A DNA stretch of 64,000 nt from DATIJJ01 sp964612855 (GTDB lineage: Bacteria > Pseudomonadota > Gammaproteobacteria > DSM-16500): positions 1 through 64,000 of the forward strand of contig CAZTDR010000003.1 of NCBI GenBank assembly GCA_964612855.1. Reading direction: 5' to 3'. Position 1 is the stretch's first letter. Each line of letters starts with the position of its first letter. The notes under the pieces are model-generated. The model made no database searches. It was not told the origin of the DNA and saw only the letters and a list, made by a program, of their open reading frames with translations. Shown here one piece after another: positions 25,205 through 32,199 of this stretch. The translations under genes and the position numbers were made by a program.

Positions 25205-26290
25205 TTATTCATCCCAACTTAACGTACCGCCCGTTTGATATTCCGTCACTCGCGTTTCAAAGAAATTCTTTTCTTTTTTCAAATCCATCATTTCGCTCAT
25301 CCATGGAAATGGATTGGTGGCCCCGGGGAATTGTTGTGGCAAACCAATTTGCGTACAACGACGGTTGGCGATGAAATGCAAATATTCTTTAAACATTTCG
25401 GCATTCATGCTTAAGATCCCACGCGGCATGGTATCGACGGCATAAGCACACTCCATCTCCACACCTTCATGAATCATGGCAATGATTTCTTGTTTAAAAG
25501 AGTCAGTCCACAAATGCGGATTTTCAATTTTAATTTGATTGATGACATCAATGCCAAAATTAAGATGCATCGACTCATCACGCAAAATATATTGAAATTG
25601 TTCAGCGGTACCGGTCATTTTATTGCGTCGTCCCATGGAGAGAATTTGGGTAAAGCCGACATAAAAGAAAATGCCTTCAAAAATAACGTAAAAAGCAATT
25701 AAGTCACGCAACAACCGTTGATCATTTTCCGGTGTGCCTGTGTGGAAATTAGGGTCGCCCAAGCTGTGGGTATAGGGTAATGACCAAGCTGCTTTACGTG
25801 CAACAGCCGGTAATTCACGATACATATTAAATACTTCCGCTTCATCCATGCCTAAGCTTTCAATGACGTGTTGGTAAGCATGCGTATGTAATGCTTCTTC
25901 AAATGCTTGACGCAATAAATATTGGCGGCATTCAGGATTGGTAATATGGCGATAGACAGCTAACACTAAATTGTTAGCGACTAAAGAATCAGCAGTGGAG
26001 AAAAATCCTAAATTGCGTTTGATGATCATGCGTTCATCATCTGTCAGACCATTCGGATCTTTCCAGAGAGCGATATCCGCTGACATATTAATTTCATTTG
26101 GCATCCAGTGATTTGCGCACGCATCCAAATATTTTTGCCAAGCCCATTTATATTTGAATGGAACCAGTTGATTGAGATCTGCACGGCAGTTAATGATGCG
26201 TTTGTCATCCACTTGAATGCGCGCGGCGCCCATTTCTAATGTTTCTAAGCCGGTTAAGCCGCCGATGGTGGTTTTTGCGGAGAGTGACAT
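25205..26290 (-). CDS. nrdB: Ribonucleotide reductase class Ia beta subunit
   Basis: Radical-generating subunit that, with NrdA, makes dNDPs. 361 residues. The overall sequence is of the Chlamydia/Pseudomonas type of R2 (FFSTADSLVANN, NPECRQYLLRQAFEEALHTH). The metal ligands include D101, E132 and H135 (ExxH), then E in FEGIFFYVG and the E/H pair in RDESMHLNFG. The position four after H135 is Tyr139, so the radical tyrosine is present, unlike class Ic where it is Phe. The start ATG at 26290 has GAGG upstream. It lies downstream of nrdA, separated by REP-like units. Confidence 0.96.
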   Translation of the reverse strand: MSLSAKTTIGGLTGLETLEMGAARIQVDDKRIINCRADLNQLVPFKYKWAWQKYLDACANHWMPNEINMSADIALWKDPNGLTDDERMIIKRNLGFFSTADSLVANNLVLAVYRHITNPECRQYLLRQAFEEALHTHAYQHVIESLGMDEAEVFNMYRELPAVARKAAWSLPYTHSLGDPNFHTGTPENDQRLLRDLIAFYVIFEGIFFYVGFTQILSMGRRNKMTGTAEQFQYILRDESMHLNFGIDVINQIKIENPHLWTDSFKQEIIAMIHEGVEMECAYAVDTMPRGILSMNAEMFKEYLHFIANRRCTQIGLPQQFPGATNPFPWMSEMMDLKKEKNFFETRVTEYQTGGTLSWDE

Positions 26291-26323
26291 AGTTATTTTC
26301 CTCTTTTTTTGCTAATTGCAGAA

Positions 26324-26422
26324 GGTGGATTACGGTGCGAAAAGCGCACCTAATCCACCCTACAATGATTTATTTATTAAATGTAGGGTGGATTAGACGC
26401 GTTCTTTGCGTCGTAATCCACC
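26324..26422. repeat. Two GTAGGGTGGATTA-type units with feet inward, between nrdA and nrdB
   Basis: The unit at 26324-26364 ends CTAATCCACCCTACA. The unit at 26382-26422 starts TGTAGGGTGGATTAGACGCG. Here the GTAG ends face each other, the opposite of the usual arrangement in this window. Each unit folds on its own (GGTGGATTACGGTGCG with CGCACCTAATCCACC). A stem pair inside an operon could set the NrdA:NrdB ratio. Confidence 0.85.
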
Positions 26423-26441
26423 TTACTTATCTTAACTTATT

Positions 26442-29261
26442 TTACTGACACGCCTCACAAGTCGGATCCGTGATTAAACACGCTTTCGGTTCAACATCGG
26501 CTTGTACTGCATTTAATGTACTTTCTGTTACTGTCGATTTTTCTGCATTAGTTGCACCCATGCTGCGCAGATAATACGTCGTTTTTAAACCGCGCTCCCA
26601 GGCTAAACGATAGAGACTATCTAATTTTTTACCGGAAGGTTGTGCCATGTAGAGATTGAGTGATTGTGCTTGATCAATCCATTTTTGACGGCGAGAAGCA
26701 GCTTCCACTAACCAAGACGGATCAATTTCAAATGCGGTTGCATAACGTTGTTTGATCGCATCTGGAATACGGCTAATTTTCGAAACGCTGCCATTATAGT
26801 ATTTTAAATCGTTAACCATGACATCATCCCACACGCCCATTTTTTTCAAGTCGGCGACCAAATAAGGATTAATCACGGTAAATTCACCGGACAAGTTCGA
26901 TTTCACAAACAGATTTTGATAAGTCGGTTCAATCGATTGTGAAACACCGGTGATATTGGCAATCGTCGCTGTCGGTGCTATGGCTAAGACGTTCGAGTTA
27001 CGCATGCCAAATTTTTTCACGCGCTCACGTAATTGAGCCCAATCCATGGTTTGTGTGCGATCTTGTGCTAAATGTTGGCCGCGTTGTTTGGCTAATAATT
27101 CAATCGAGTCAATCGGTAAAATACCTTGGCTCCACAACGAACCTTCAAACGTAGAATATTTACCACGTTCTTCAGCTAACATCGTAGACGCTTCAATCGC
27201 ATAATAACTGATTTGTTCCATGGAACGATCCGCAAACTCAACTGCTTCGTTTGAGGTATAAGAAATACCTAATTGATAAAGCGCATCTTGGAACGCCATC
27301 AAACCTAAGCCAATCGGACGATGTTTACTATTTGAATTTTTCGCTTGCGGTACCGAGTAATAATTAATATCGATCACGTTGTCCAACATGCGAATGGCAG
27401 TATGGATGGTTTTACGCAGCTTGGTTTGATCCAATCCTTTGTCATTCATGTGATTGGTTAAATTAATGCTGCCCAAATTACATACGGCAATTTCATCTGC
27501 GGATGTGTTCAACGTAATTTCTGTGCAAAGGTTAGAGCTGTGTACCACGCCTGCATGTTGTTGCGGTGAGCGTAAATTACAGACATCTTTAAACGTAATC
27601 CAAGGATGCCCTGTTTCAAACAGCATGCTGAGCATTTTGCGCCAGAGCGTCAACGCTTGAATGGTTCTGTAATTCTGGATTTCACCTCGTTTGGCTTTTG
27701 CTTCATAAGCGGTGTAGGCTTTTACAAACGCTTCACCATATAAATGGTGTAAGTCCGGGGTTTCGTCTGGAGAAAACAATGTCCATTCACCTTCTTCTGC
27801 TACACGCTTCATGAATAAATCCGGTATCCAATTGGCCGTATTCATGTCGTGTGTGCGACGTCGCTCATCTCCTGTGTTTTTACGCAACTCTAAAAATTCT
27901 TCAATATCTTTATGCCAGATTTCCAGATAACCACAGACCGCGCCTTTGCGTTTGCCGCCTTGATTAACAGCAACCGCCGTTGCATTGGCAACGCTTAAAA
28001 ATGGCACGACACCTAACGATTTACCATTTGTGCCTTTGATTGCTGCACCCATTGCGCGCACATTGGTCCAATCATTGCCGAGACCGCCTGCGTATTTAGA
28101 CAATAAGGCATTGTCTTTAATGGCGGCAAAAATACCATCTAAATCATCGGGTACGGTAGTGAGATAACAGCTGGATAACTGTGGGCGTAATGTGCCTGAG
28201 TTAAACAGGGTGGGTGTGGAGCTCATAAAATCAAACGTTGAAAGTAAATTGTAAAACTCAATAGTACGTGCTTCTTTATCTTTTTCTTGAATAGCCAAGC
28301 CCATTGCTACGCGCATAAAAAACATTTGGGGTAATTCAAAACGTGAACCGTTGCTGTGAATAAAATAACGATCGTACAGTGTTTGTAAACCCAAATAATT
28401 AAATTGCAAATCGCGTTCAGGTTTGATGGCTGCGACCAGTTTAGAAAGATCATATTCTTGTAATTTGGGATCTAATAATTCGAGTTCAACGCCGCGTTTG
28501 ATATAAGCTTGCATATAGGAAAGATAAAGCGTATTCATTTCTTCAAACGTTGCCCGTTCTTTTAGACCCAAGAAATTCAATGCTTCGCTGCGCAATTCAT
28601 CTAATAACAAGCGTGCAGCGACAAAACTGTAATTGGGTTCTTTTTCAATGAGAACACGGGCTGACATAATCAACGCTTTGCTGATATCTTTCAGCGGGAC
28701 TTTGTCAAATAAGTTACGCTGAGTCTCATCAATAATATGTTGTGCTGATACATCAGCGAGATTAGCGCAGGCGCTATTCACCAAGGTGACAAGACGCTGC
28801 CCATCCAGTGGTACGACTTGTCCATCGGGGAGGGTAACATTCAATTGGGGTTGAGCCATGGCTGCTTGCTGTTCATTGCGCGCTTTTCGACGTTCTTCGC
28901 GATAAAGCACATAAGCCCGCGCGACTTTGTGTTCGCCCGCGCGCATCAAGGTAAGTTCGACTTGATCTTGAATGTCTTCAATATGAATCGTGCCACTTTG
29001 CGACATGCGGCGCATAAAGGTGTCAGTGATTCTTTTAACAAGATGCGTAACGGTTTCATGAATGCGACTGGAACCGACAGCCGTATCGCCTTCTACTGCA
29101 AGAAAGGCTTTGGTCATGGCCGCGTTGATTTTTGCAGCGTCAAAAGCAAGGAGTGTCCCATCACGGCGGATAACTTTTAGGTGGCCTGGGGCAGTTAGAG
29201 CAATATCGACATTAAATGATTTAATTGCAGCAGTACGATTGATTAGCATTTCTGTTTCCAT
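26442..29261 (-). CDS. nrdA: Ribonucleotide reductase class Ia alpha subunit
   Basis: Catalytic and allosteric subunit. 939 residues, longer than E. coli NrdA (761) because of the N-terminal extension. Two ATP-cone regions appear in tandem (about 27-120 and 140-235, the first with VIRRDGTLLAFDAAKINAAM), as known from Pseudomonas-type NrdA. Active-site elements are FNSGTLRPQLSSCYL (redox cysteine), SNLCTEITL (thiyl Cys with Glu), and the C-terminal cysteines C928, C935 and C938 (PTCEACQ). The ATG at 29261 has GGAGGAG just upstream. Candidate NrdR boxes and a DnaA box lie upstream. Confidence 0.97.
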   Translation of the reverse strand: METEMLINRTAAIKSFNVDIALTAPGHLKVIRRDGTLLAFDAAKINAAMTKAFLAVEGDTAVGSSRIHETVTHLVKRITDTFMRRMSQSGTIHIEDIQDQVELTLMRAGEHKVARAYVLYREERRKARNEQQAAMAQPQLNVTLPDGQVVPLDGQRLVTLVNSACANLADVSAQHIIDETQRNLFDKVPLKDISKALIMSARVLIEKEPNYSFVAARLLLDELRSEALNFLGLKERATFEEMNTLYLSYMQAYIKRGVELELLDPKLQEYDLSKLVAAIKPERDLQFNYLGLQTLYDRYFIHSNGSRFELPQMFFMRVAMGLAIQEKDKEARTIEFYNLLSTFDFMSSTPTLFNSGTLRPQLSSCYLTTVPDDLDGIFAAIKDNALLSKYAGGLGNDWTNVRAMGAAIKGTNGKSLGVVPFLSVANATAVAVNQGGKRKGAVCGYLEIWHKDIEEFLELRKNTGDERRRTHDMNTANWIPDLFMKRVAEEGEWTLFSPDETPDLHHLYGEAFVKAYTAYEAKAKRGEIQNYRTIQALTLWRKMLSMLFETGHPWITFKDVCNLRSPQQHAGVVHSSNLCTEITLNTSADEIAVCNLGSINLTNHMNDKGLDQTKLRKTIHTAIRMLDNVIDINYYSVPQAKNSNSKHRPIGLGLMAFQDALYQLGISYTSNEAVEFADRSMEQISYYAIEASTMLAEERGKYSTFEGSLWSQGILPIDSIELLAKQRGQHLAQDRTQTMDWAQLRERVKKFGMRNSNVLAIAPTATIANITGVSQSIEPTYQNLFVKSNLSGEFTVINPYLVADLKKMGVWDDVMVNDLKYYNGSVSKISRIPDAIKQRYATAFEIDPSWLVEAASRRQKWIDQAQSLNLYMAQPSGKKLDSLYRLAWERGLKTTYYLRSMGATNAEKSTVTESTLNAVQADVEPKACLITDPTCEACQ

Positions 29262-29352
29262 AGGCTCCTCCAGAGCGTCATTAGAATAGTCTTTTTACAA
29301 TGTATCGAGTTTTGCACAGGTACAATATCGTGTAAGCTATGTATTACAAAAA

Positions 29353-29398
29353 ACACAACATATAGGATGTAGCGAGGTATCGACCTACAAGATAGTGT
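29353..29398 (-). promoter_or_regulatory. Pair of candidate NrdR boxes upstream of nrdA
   Basis: Box A, 29353-29368 (ACACAACATATAGGAT), fits the palindromic NrdR consensus acaCwAtATaTwGtgt at 13 of 16 positions by my hand alignment. Box B, 29383-29398 (ending GATAGTGT), fits at 11 of 16. Their starts are 30 bp apart, close to the three-helical-turn spacing typical of NrdR pairs. A possible promoter with TTGCAT overlaps box B on the minus strand. Confidence 0.5.
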
Positions 29399-29438
29399 AT
29401 ATTTTGCGATGATGCAATAGAACAATATGTGGGAGAGT

Positions 29439-29447
29439 TGTGGATAA
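29439..29447 (-). promoter_or_regulatory. Consensus DnaA box upstream of nrdA
   Basis: The minus strand reads TTATCCACA, a perfect DnaA box, about 180 bp upstream of nrdA. E. coli nrdAB is controlled by DnaA through boxes in its promoter region, so the same link between replication initiation and dNTP supply is plausible here. A single box could also occur by chance. Confidence 0.55.
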
Positions 29448-29621
29448 GCTGTGGGTTTTTAGAAACAATAAGGCTTTCCAAAGAGCGATTTAACTTAGTT
29501 TATTGATTATAATTACTTTTCTATTGATGAAGATAAATTTTCAAATAAGACGCATTTTTAATTTCAAAAATTAGACTATACTATTGAATACTATACATAT
29601 ATTAAACAGTGGGGTTTCAAA

Positions 29622-30647
29622 ATGTCATACACAAGAAAACCAAGCGCGGACGAGAATGATGCGCAATTGCTCTTATGGGCAAAAAAAGGGTTAGAAGCAA
29701 TCCGAAAAGAATATCACCACCTCGGCCAACCCCAGGCTACTCTTGATCAGGGCAATGAGGGAAAGAAAAAAACAACGATGGCATCCATCAAGAAGAGGAT
29801 GTCGTCTTTATGGCATCAAGCTAAGGGTAGAACTAAGACGGGGAATATTGAAGTTATCAATAATGCTCTTGATATGATTAATTATAACCCTTTGCGTAAC
29901 ATAGCTGATAAACGGAAGTTACTGACTACCATACGAACACTCTATCGTTTAGTAAAACCAAATTTTTCTTTAGATTATGATCATCACCACACTCGATTCA
30001 TGGCTTTCTTGTTTTTAAAGAAATTATTACCTCTCTATAATAAAACCTCTACGCATACTGGGATGGAGTTACATGAGATTCAAGAAACATTAAATAAAAA
30101 AGATATAGATGAAGAGAAGCTTGTAAGGCGCTATCCACTTTTAGTAGGAAGCTTGCTAAAGTCGCCACAAGACTTAGATAGTGTTTTCTTTTCAGATGTA
30201 AAAGATACAGATACTGCAAGCGAGCTTTTAAAGAAAACGGGATGTAAAGCGATGTTAAGAGCAACGCCATCAAAATCGGAACATACAGAAACCTTAGGTG
30301 TGGTTATGCTTACGGTTGATATGGGAAAGGGTGAATATGGTTCCAGAGAGTTTGTGTTAACAAAAAAAGAAGACGAATGGAGCTGGGTAGAATGGGACGG
30401 CAGCGCGCCCAATTTAGAAAAACTGGCTAATATAAAATCTAATGAACAGCTCTTACGAGTTCCGGAGATAAGAACAGCATCACTTGAATTATTGCGTCTA
30501 GCGAATGCAAAAGGCTATTATTTTGATATTCATGCATTATTTCCGGTACGTGGTGGAGTAGCAGAGAATGACTTTAAAGATCATTGTCTAAACCGTATGG
30601 AAGAAGAGCGAGAATCAGAGGCGCCAAATCGTCAAAGGTGGTTTTAA
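29622..30647 (+). CDS. Unrecognised protein with Glu-rich C-terminus, paralogue A
   Basis: 341 residues, no family recognised. No signal peptide or membrane segment. Residues about 18-130 match the whole N-terminal half of the next gene: WAKKGLEAIRKEYHHLG, SSLWHQAK, TGNIEVINNAL and HHHTRFMAFLFLKKLLP. A second region follows (about 150-320) with no counterpart there. The last 16 residues are MEEERESEAPNRQRWF. A Glu-rich block shortly before the C-terminus is a recognised feature of Dot/Icm type IV effectors, so an effector role is possible, but no T4SS genes are visible. Base composition is AT-rich compared with neighbouring housekeeping genes. Confidence 0.6.
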   Translation: MSYTRKPSADENDAQLLLWAKKGLEAIRKEYHHLGQPQATLDQGNEGKKKTTMASIKKRMSSLWHQAKGRTKTGNIEVINNALDMINYNPLRNIADKRKLLTTIRTLYRLVKPNFSLDYDHHHTRFMAFLFLKKLLPLYNKTSTHTGMELHEIQETLNKKDIDEEKLVRRYPLLVGSLLKSPQDLDSVFFSDVKDTDTASELLKKTGCKAMLRATPSKSEHTETLGVVMLTVDMGKGEYGSREFVLTKKEDEWSWVEWDGSAPNLEKLANIKSNEQLLRVPEIRTASLELLRLANAKGYYFDIHALFPVRGGVAENDFKDHCLNRMEEERESEAPNRQRWF

Positions 30648-30686
30648 GATTCTCCCCGACAGATCAAATTAAGAGGCGACTTAAGA

Positions 30687-31223
30687 ATGTCACAGTACCA
30701 AAATCAGTACACGCATGTTGAATTTCTTGAGTGGATAAAGAAACAACTTGAAAACATACGAGTAGAATATCAAAAATTGGGTAAGTTTGATTTCAATCGC
30801 ATGACATCTTCTTTATGGCATAAGTTTAAGAATAAAGCGGAAATGGGTAATATTGAAAAGATAATGAATGCGCTTAAAGTAGCTAATGACCCTGACCCTA
30901 AAAGGCAGGTTGGGCAAAAACTCGTTACTATTGTGCGGGTGCTACTGGCCTTGGTGGATCGAGATATTAATTTATATGATTTAGATAAACACCACACTGT
31001 CTATATGGCTGCAGTAGTTTTGCATGAATTGGCTCGATATCAGAATTTTCCCGTTCGTTTGTCCCGGCAAATAAAGGAAGTTCTGAATAGACGATTTAAC
31101 AGAGAATTTAATGCTTTAGATCTCGAGCCTGTCTCGCATAGTTATATGCAGTTAAGAGCGAGTTTAAAGGAACCACCACAACAAGCAGTCGTAGAACATG
31201 CAAACATTTTAAGGGTAACCTAA
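30687..31223 (+). CDS. Unrecognised protein, paralogue B, coupled to pssA
   Basis: 178 residues. It aligns with the N-terminal part of the preceding protein: FLEWIKKQLENIRVEYQKLG, SSLWHKFKNKAEMGNIEKIM, IVRVLLALVD and HHTVYMAAVVLHELARY. It is mostly helical with a conserved HHT motif. No signal peptide or membrane span. It follows paralogue A after 39 nt, and its stop overlaps the pssA ATG by one base (TAATG), so pssA may depend on its translation. Function is unknown. A truncated sister copy arising by tandem duplication is the simplest reading. Confidence 0.6.
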   Translation: MSQYQNQYTHVEFLEWIKKQLENIRVEYQKLGKFDFNRMTSSLWHKFKNKAEMGNIEKIMNALKVANDPDPKRQVGQKLVTIVRVLLALVDRDINLYDLDKHHTVYMAAVVLHELARYQNFPVRLSRQIKEVLNRRFNREFNALDLEPVSHSYMQLRASLKEPPQQAVVEHANILRVT

Positions 31224-31993
31224 TGGAGCTACAGCAAAACCAATCTCAACCGACTAAAACCCGACCGCGCGGCATTTATCTTTTACCAAATTTATTTACA
31301 ACAGCCGCGCTCTTTAGTGGATTTTATGCCATTGTGGCGGCCATGAAAGGCTATTTTGATATTGCCGCTATCGCTGTTTTTATTGCCATGTTTTTAGATG
31401 GAGTGGATGGACGCGTGGCGCGGATGACGAATACGCAAACTGCGTTTGGTGCGGAATATGATAGTCTTTCTGATATGGTGGCATTTGCGATCGCCCCCGC
31501 CTTAATTGTGTATAGCGCCTCATTGCATGCATTAGGTAAATTTGGCTGGCTTGTTTCTTTTATTTATACGGCAGCAACTGCACTGCGTTTAGCACGTTTT
31601 AACACGCAAACCCACGATACGGATCGTTGCTATTTTCAAGGCTTGCCTTCTCCTTCGGCAGCAGCGATTGTAGCGGGACTAGTATGGTGTGCCAGTTATT
31701 ACGAACTTTCCGGCATGTTTATTGCGATACCGGCTGCGATTGTCACTTTATGTGTTGCCGCGTTAATGGTGAGCCGCGTGCGTTATTACAGTTTTAAACA
31801 AATTGATTTTAAAGGGCGTGTGCCTTTTATCATGGTCGTGTTTTTAGTGTTTATCATTGCGGGCATTGCAATTGATCCGCCGCAAATTTTGTTTGGTGTC
31901 TTTTTAATTTATGGTGCGTCAGGGCCGGTGATGACGTTGTGGCAATTGCGAAAAATGCGTAAAAGAGGCATGAAGCCTACTCCTAAACCCTAG
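31223..31993 (+). CDS. pssA: CDP-diacylglycerol-serine O-phosphatidyltransferase
   Basis: A CDP-alcohol phosphatidyltransferase of 256 residues with about six to eight membrane spans. The catalytic motif DGx2ARx8Gx3Dx3D is complete in DGRVARMTNTQTAFGAEYD followed by SLSD. The length and the DGVDG context fit type II phosphatidylserine synthase (Bacillus/Legionella type), the first step toward phosphatidylethanolamine. A related CDP-alcohol transferase such as phosphatidylcholine synthase is less likely. The start overlaps the stop of paralogue B, and AAGG at 31211 lies inside that gene. Confidence 0.88.
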   Translation: MELQQNQSQPTKTRPRGIYLLPNLFTTAALFSGFYAIVAAMKGYFDIAAIAVFIAMFLDGVDGRVARMTNTQTAFGAEYDSLSDMVAFAIAPALIVYSASLHALGKFGWLVSFIYTAATALRLARFNTQTHDTDRCYFQGLPSPSAAAIVAGLVWCASYYELSGMFIAIPAAIVTLCVAALMVSRVRYYSFKQIDFKGRVPFIMVVFLVFIIAGIAIDPPQILFGVFLIYGASGPVMTLWQLRKMRKRGMKPTPKP

Positions 31994-32004
31994 CACCTTA
32001 TTCT

Positions 32005-32162
32005 TGTAGGGGCGGGCCTATGTGTTCTCGCAGCAGCCTTCACTTTAAAGATAAACTGTAGGGTGGATTAGATGCGTTTGTTGCATCGTAATCCACCAGA
32101 TTAAAATAAAAGGCGTTTAGATTTTGGTGGATTACGGCAAAAAACGCCTAATCCACCCTACA
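32005..32162. repeat. Degenerate GTAGGGGCGG unit plus GTAGGGTGGATTA inverted pair
   Basis: A decayed GTAGGGGCGGGCCTATGTG unit (about 32005-32030) is followed by a well-preserved inverted pair (32057-32162): GTAGGGTGGATTAGATGCG...CGTAATCCACC and GGTGGATTACGGC...GCCTAATCCACCCTAC. It fills the gap between pssA and the HAD-type gene. Two families side by side suggest that these gaps are repeated targets. Confidence 0.85.
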
Positions 32163-32199
32163 AATGTAGCGTGGCAAAAGTTTATATGAGGAATGACGT

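Larger units (their letters stand above)
29262..29621. other. Divergent control region nrdA / unrecognised gene pair
   Basis: 360 bp with no gene. The nrdA side holds the two candidate NrdR boxes and a DnaA box. The other side is AT-rich (29560-29610, including TATACTATTGAATACTATAC) and probably carries the promoter of the gene at 29622. No REP-like units were seen here, which is unusual for a gap of this size in the window. Confidence 0.6.

Noticed and set aside
25005..25238. ORF reading through the 25058 REP pair
   Set aside because: Its peptide is the translated repeat; no RBS and no homology.
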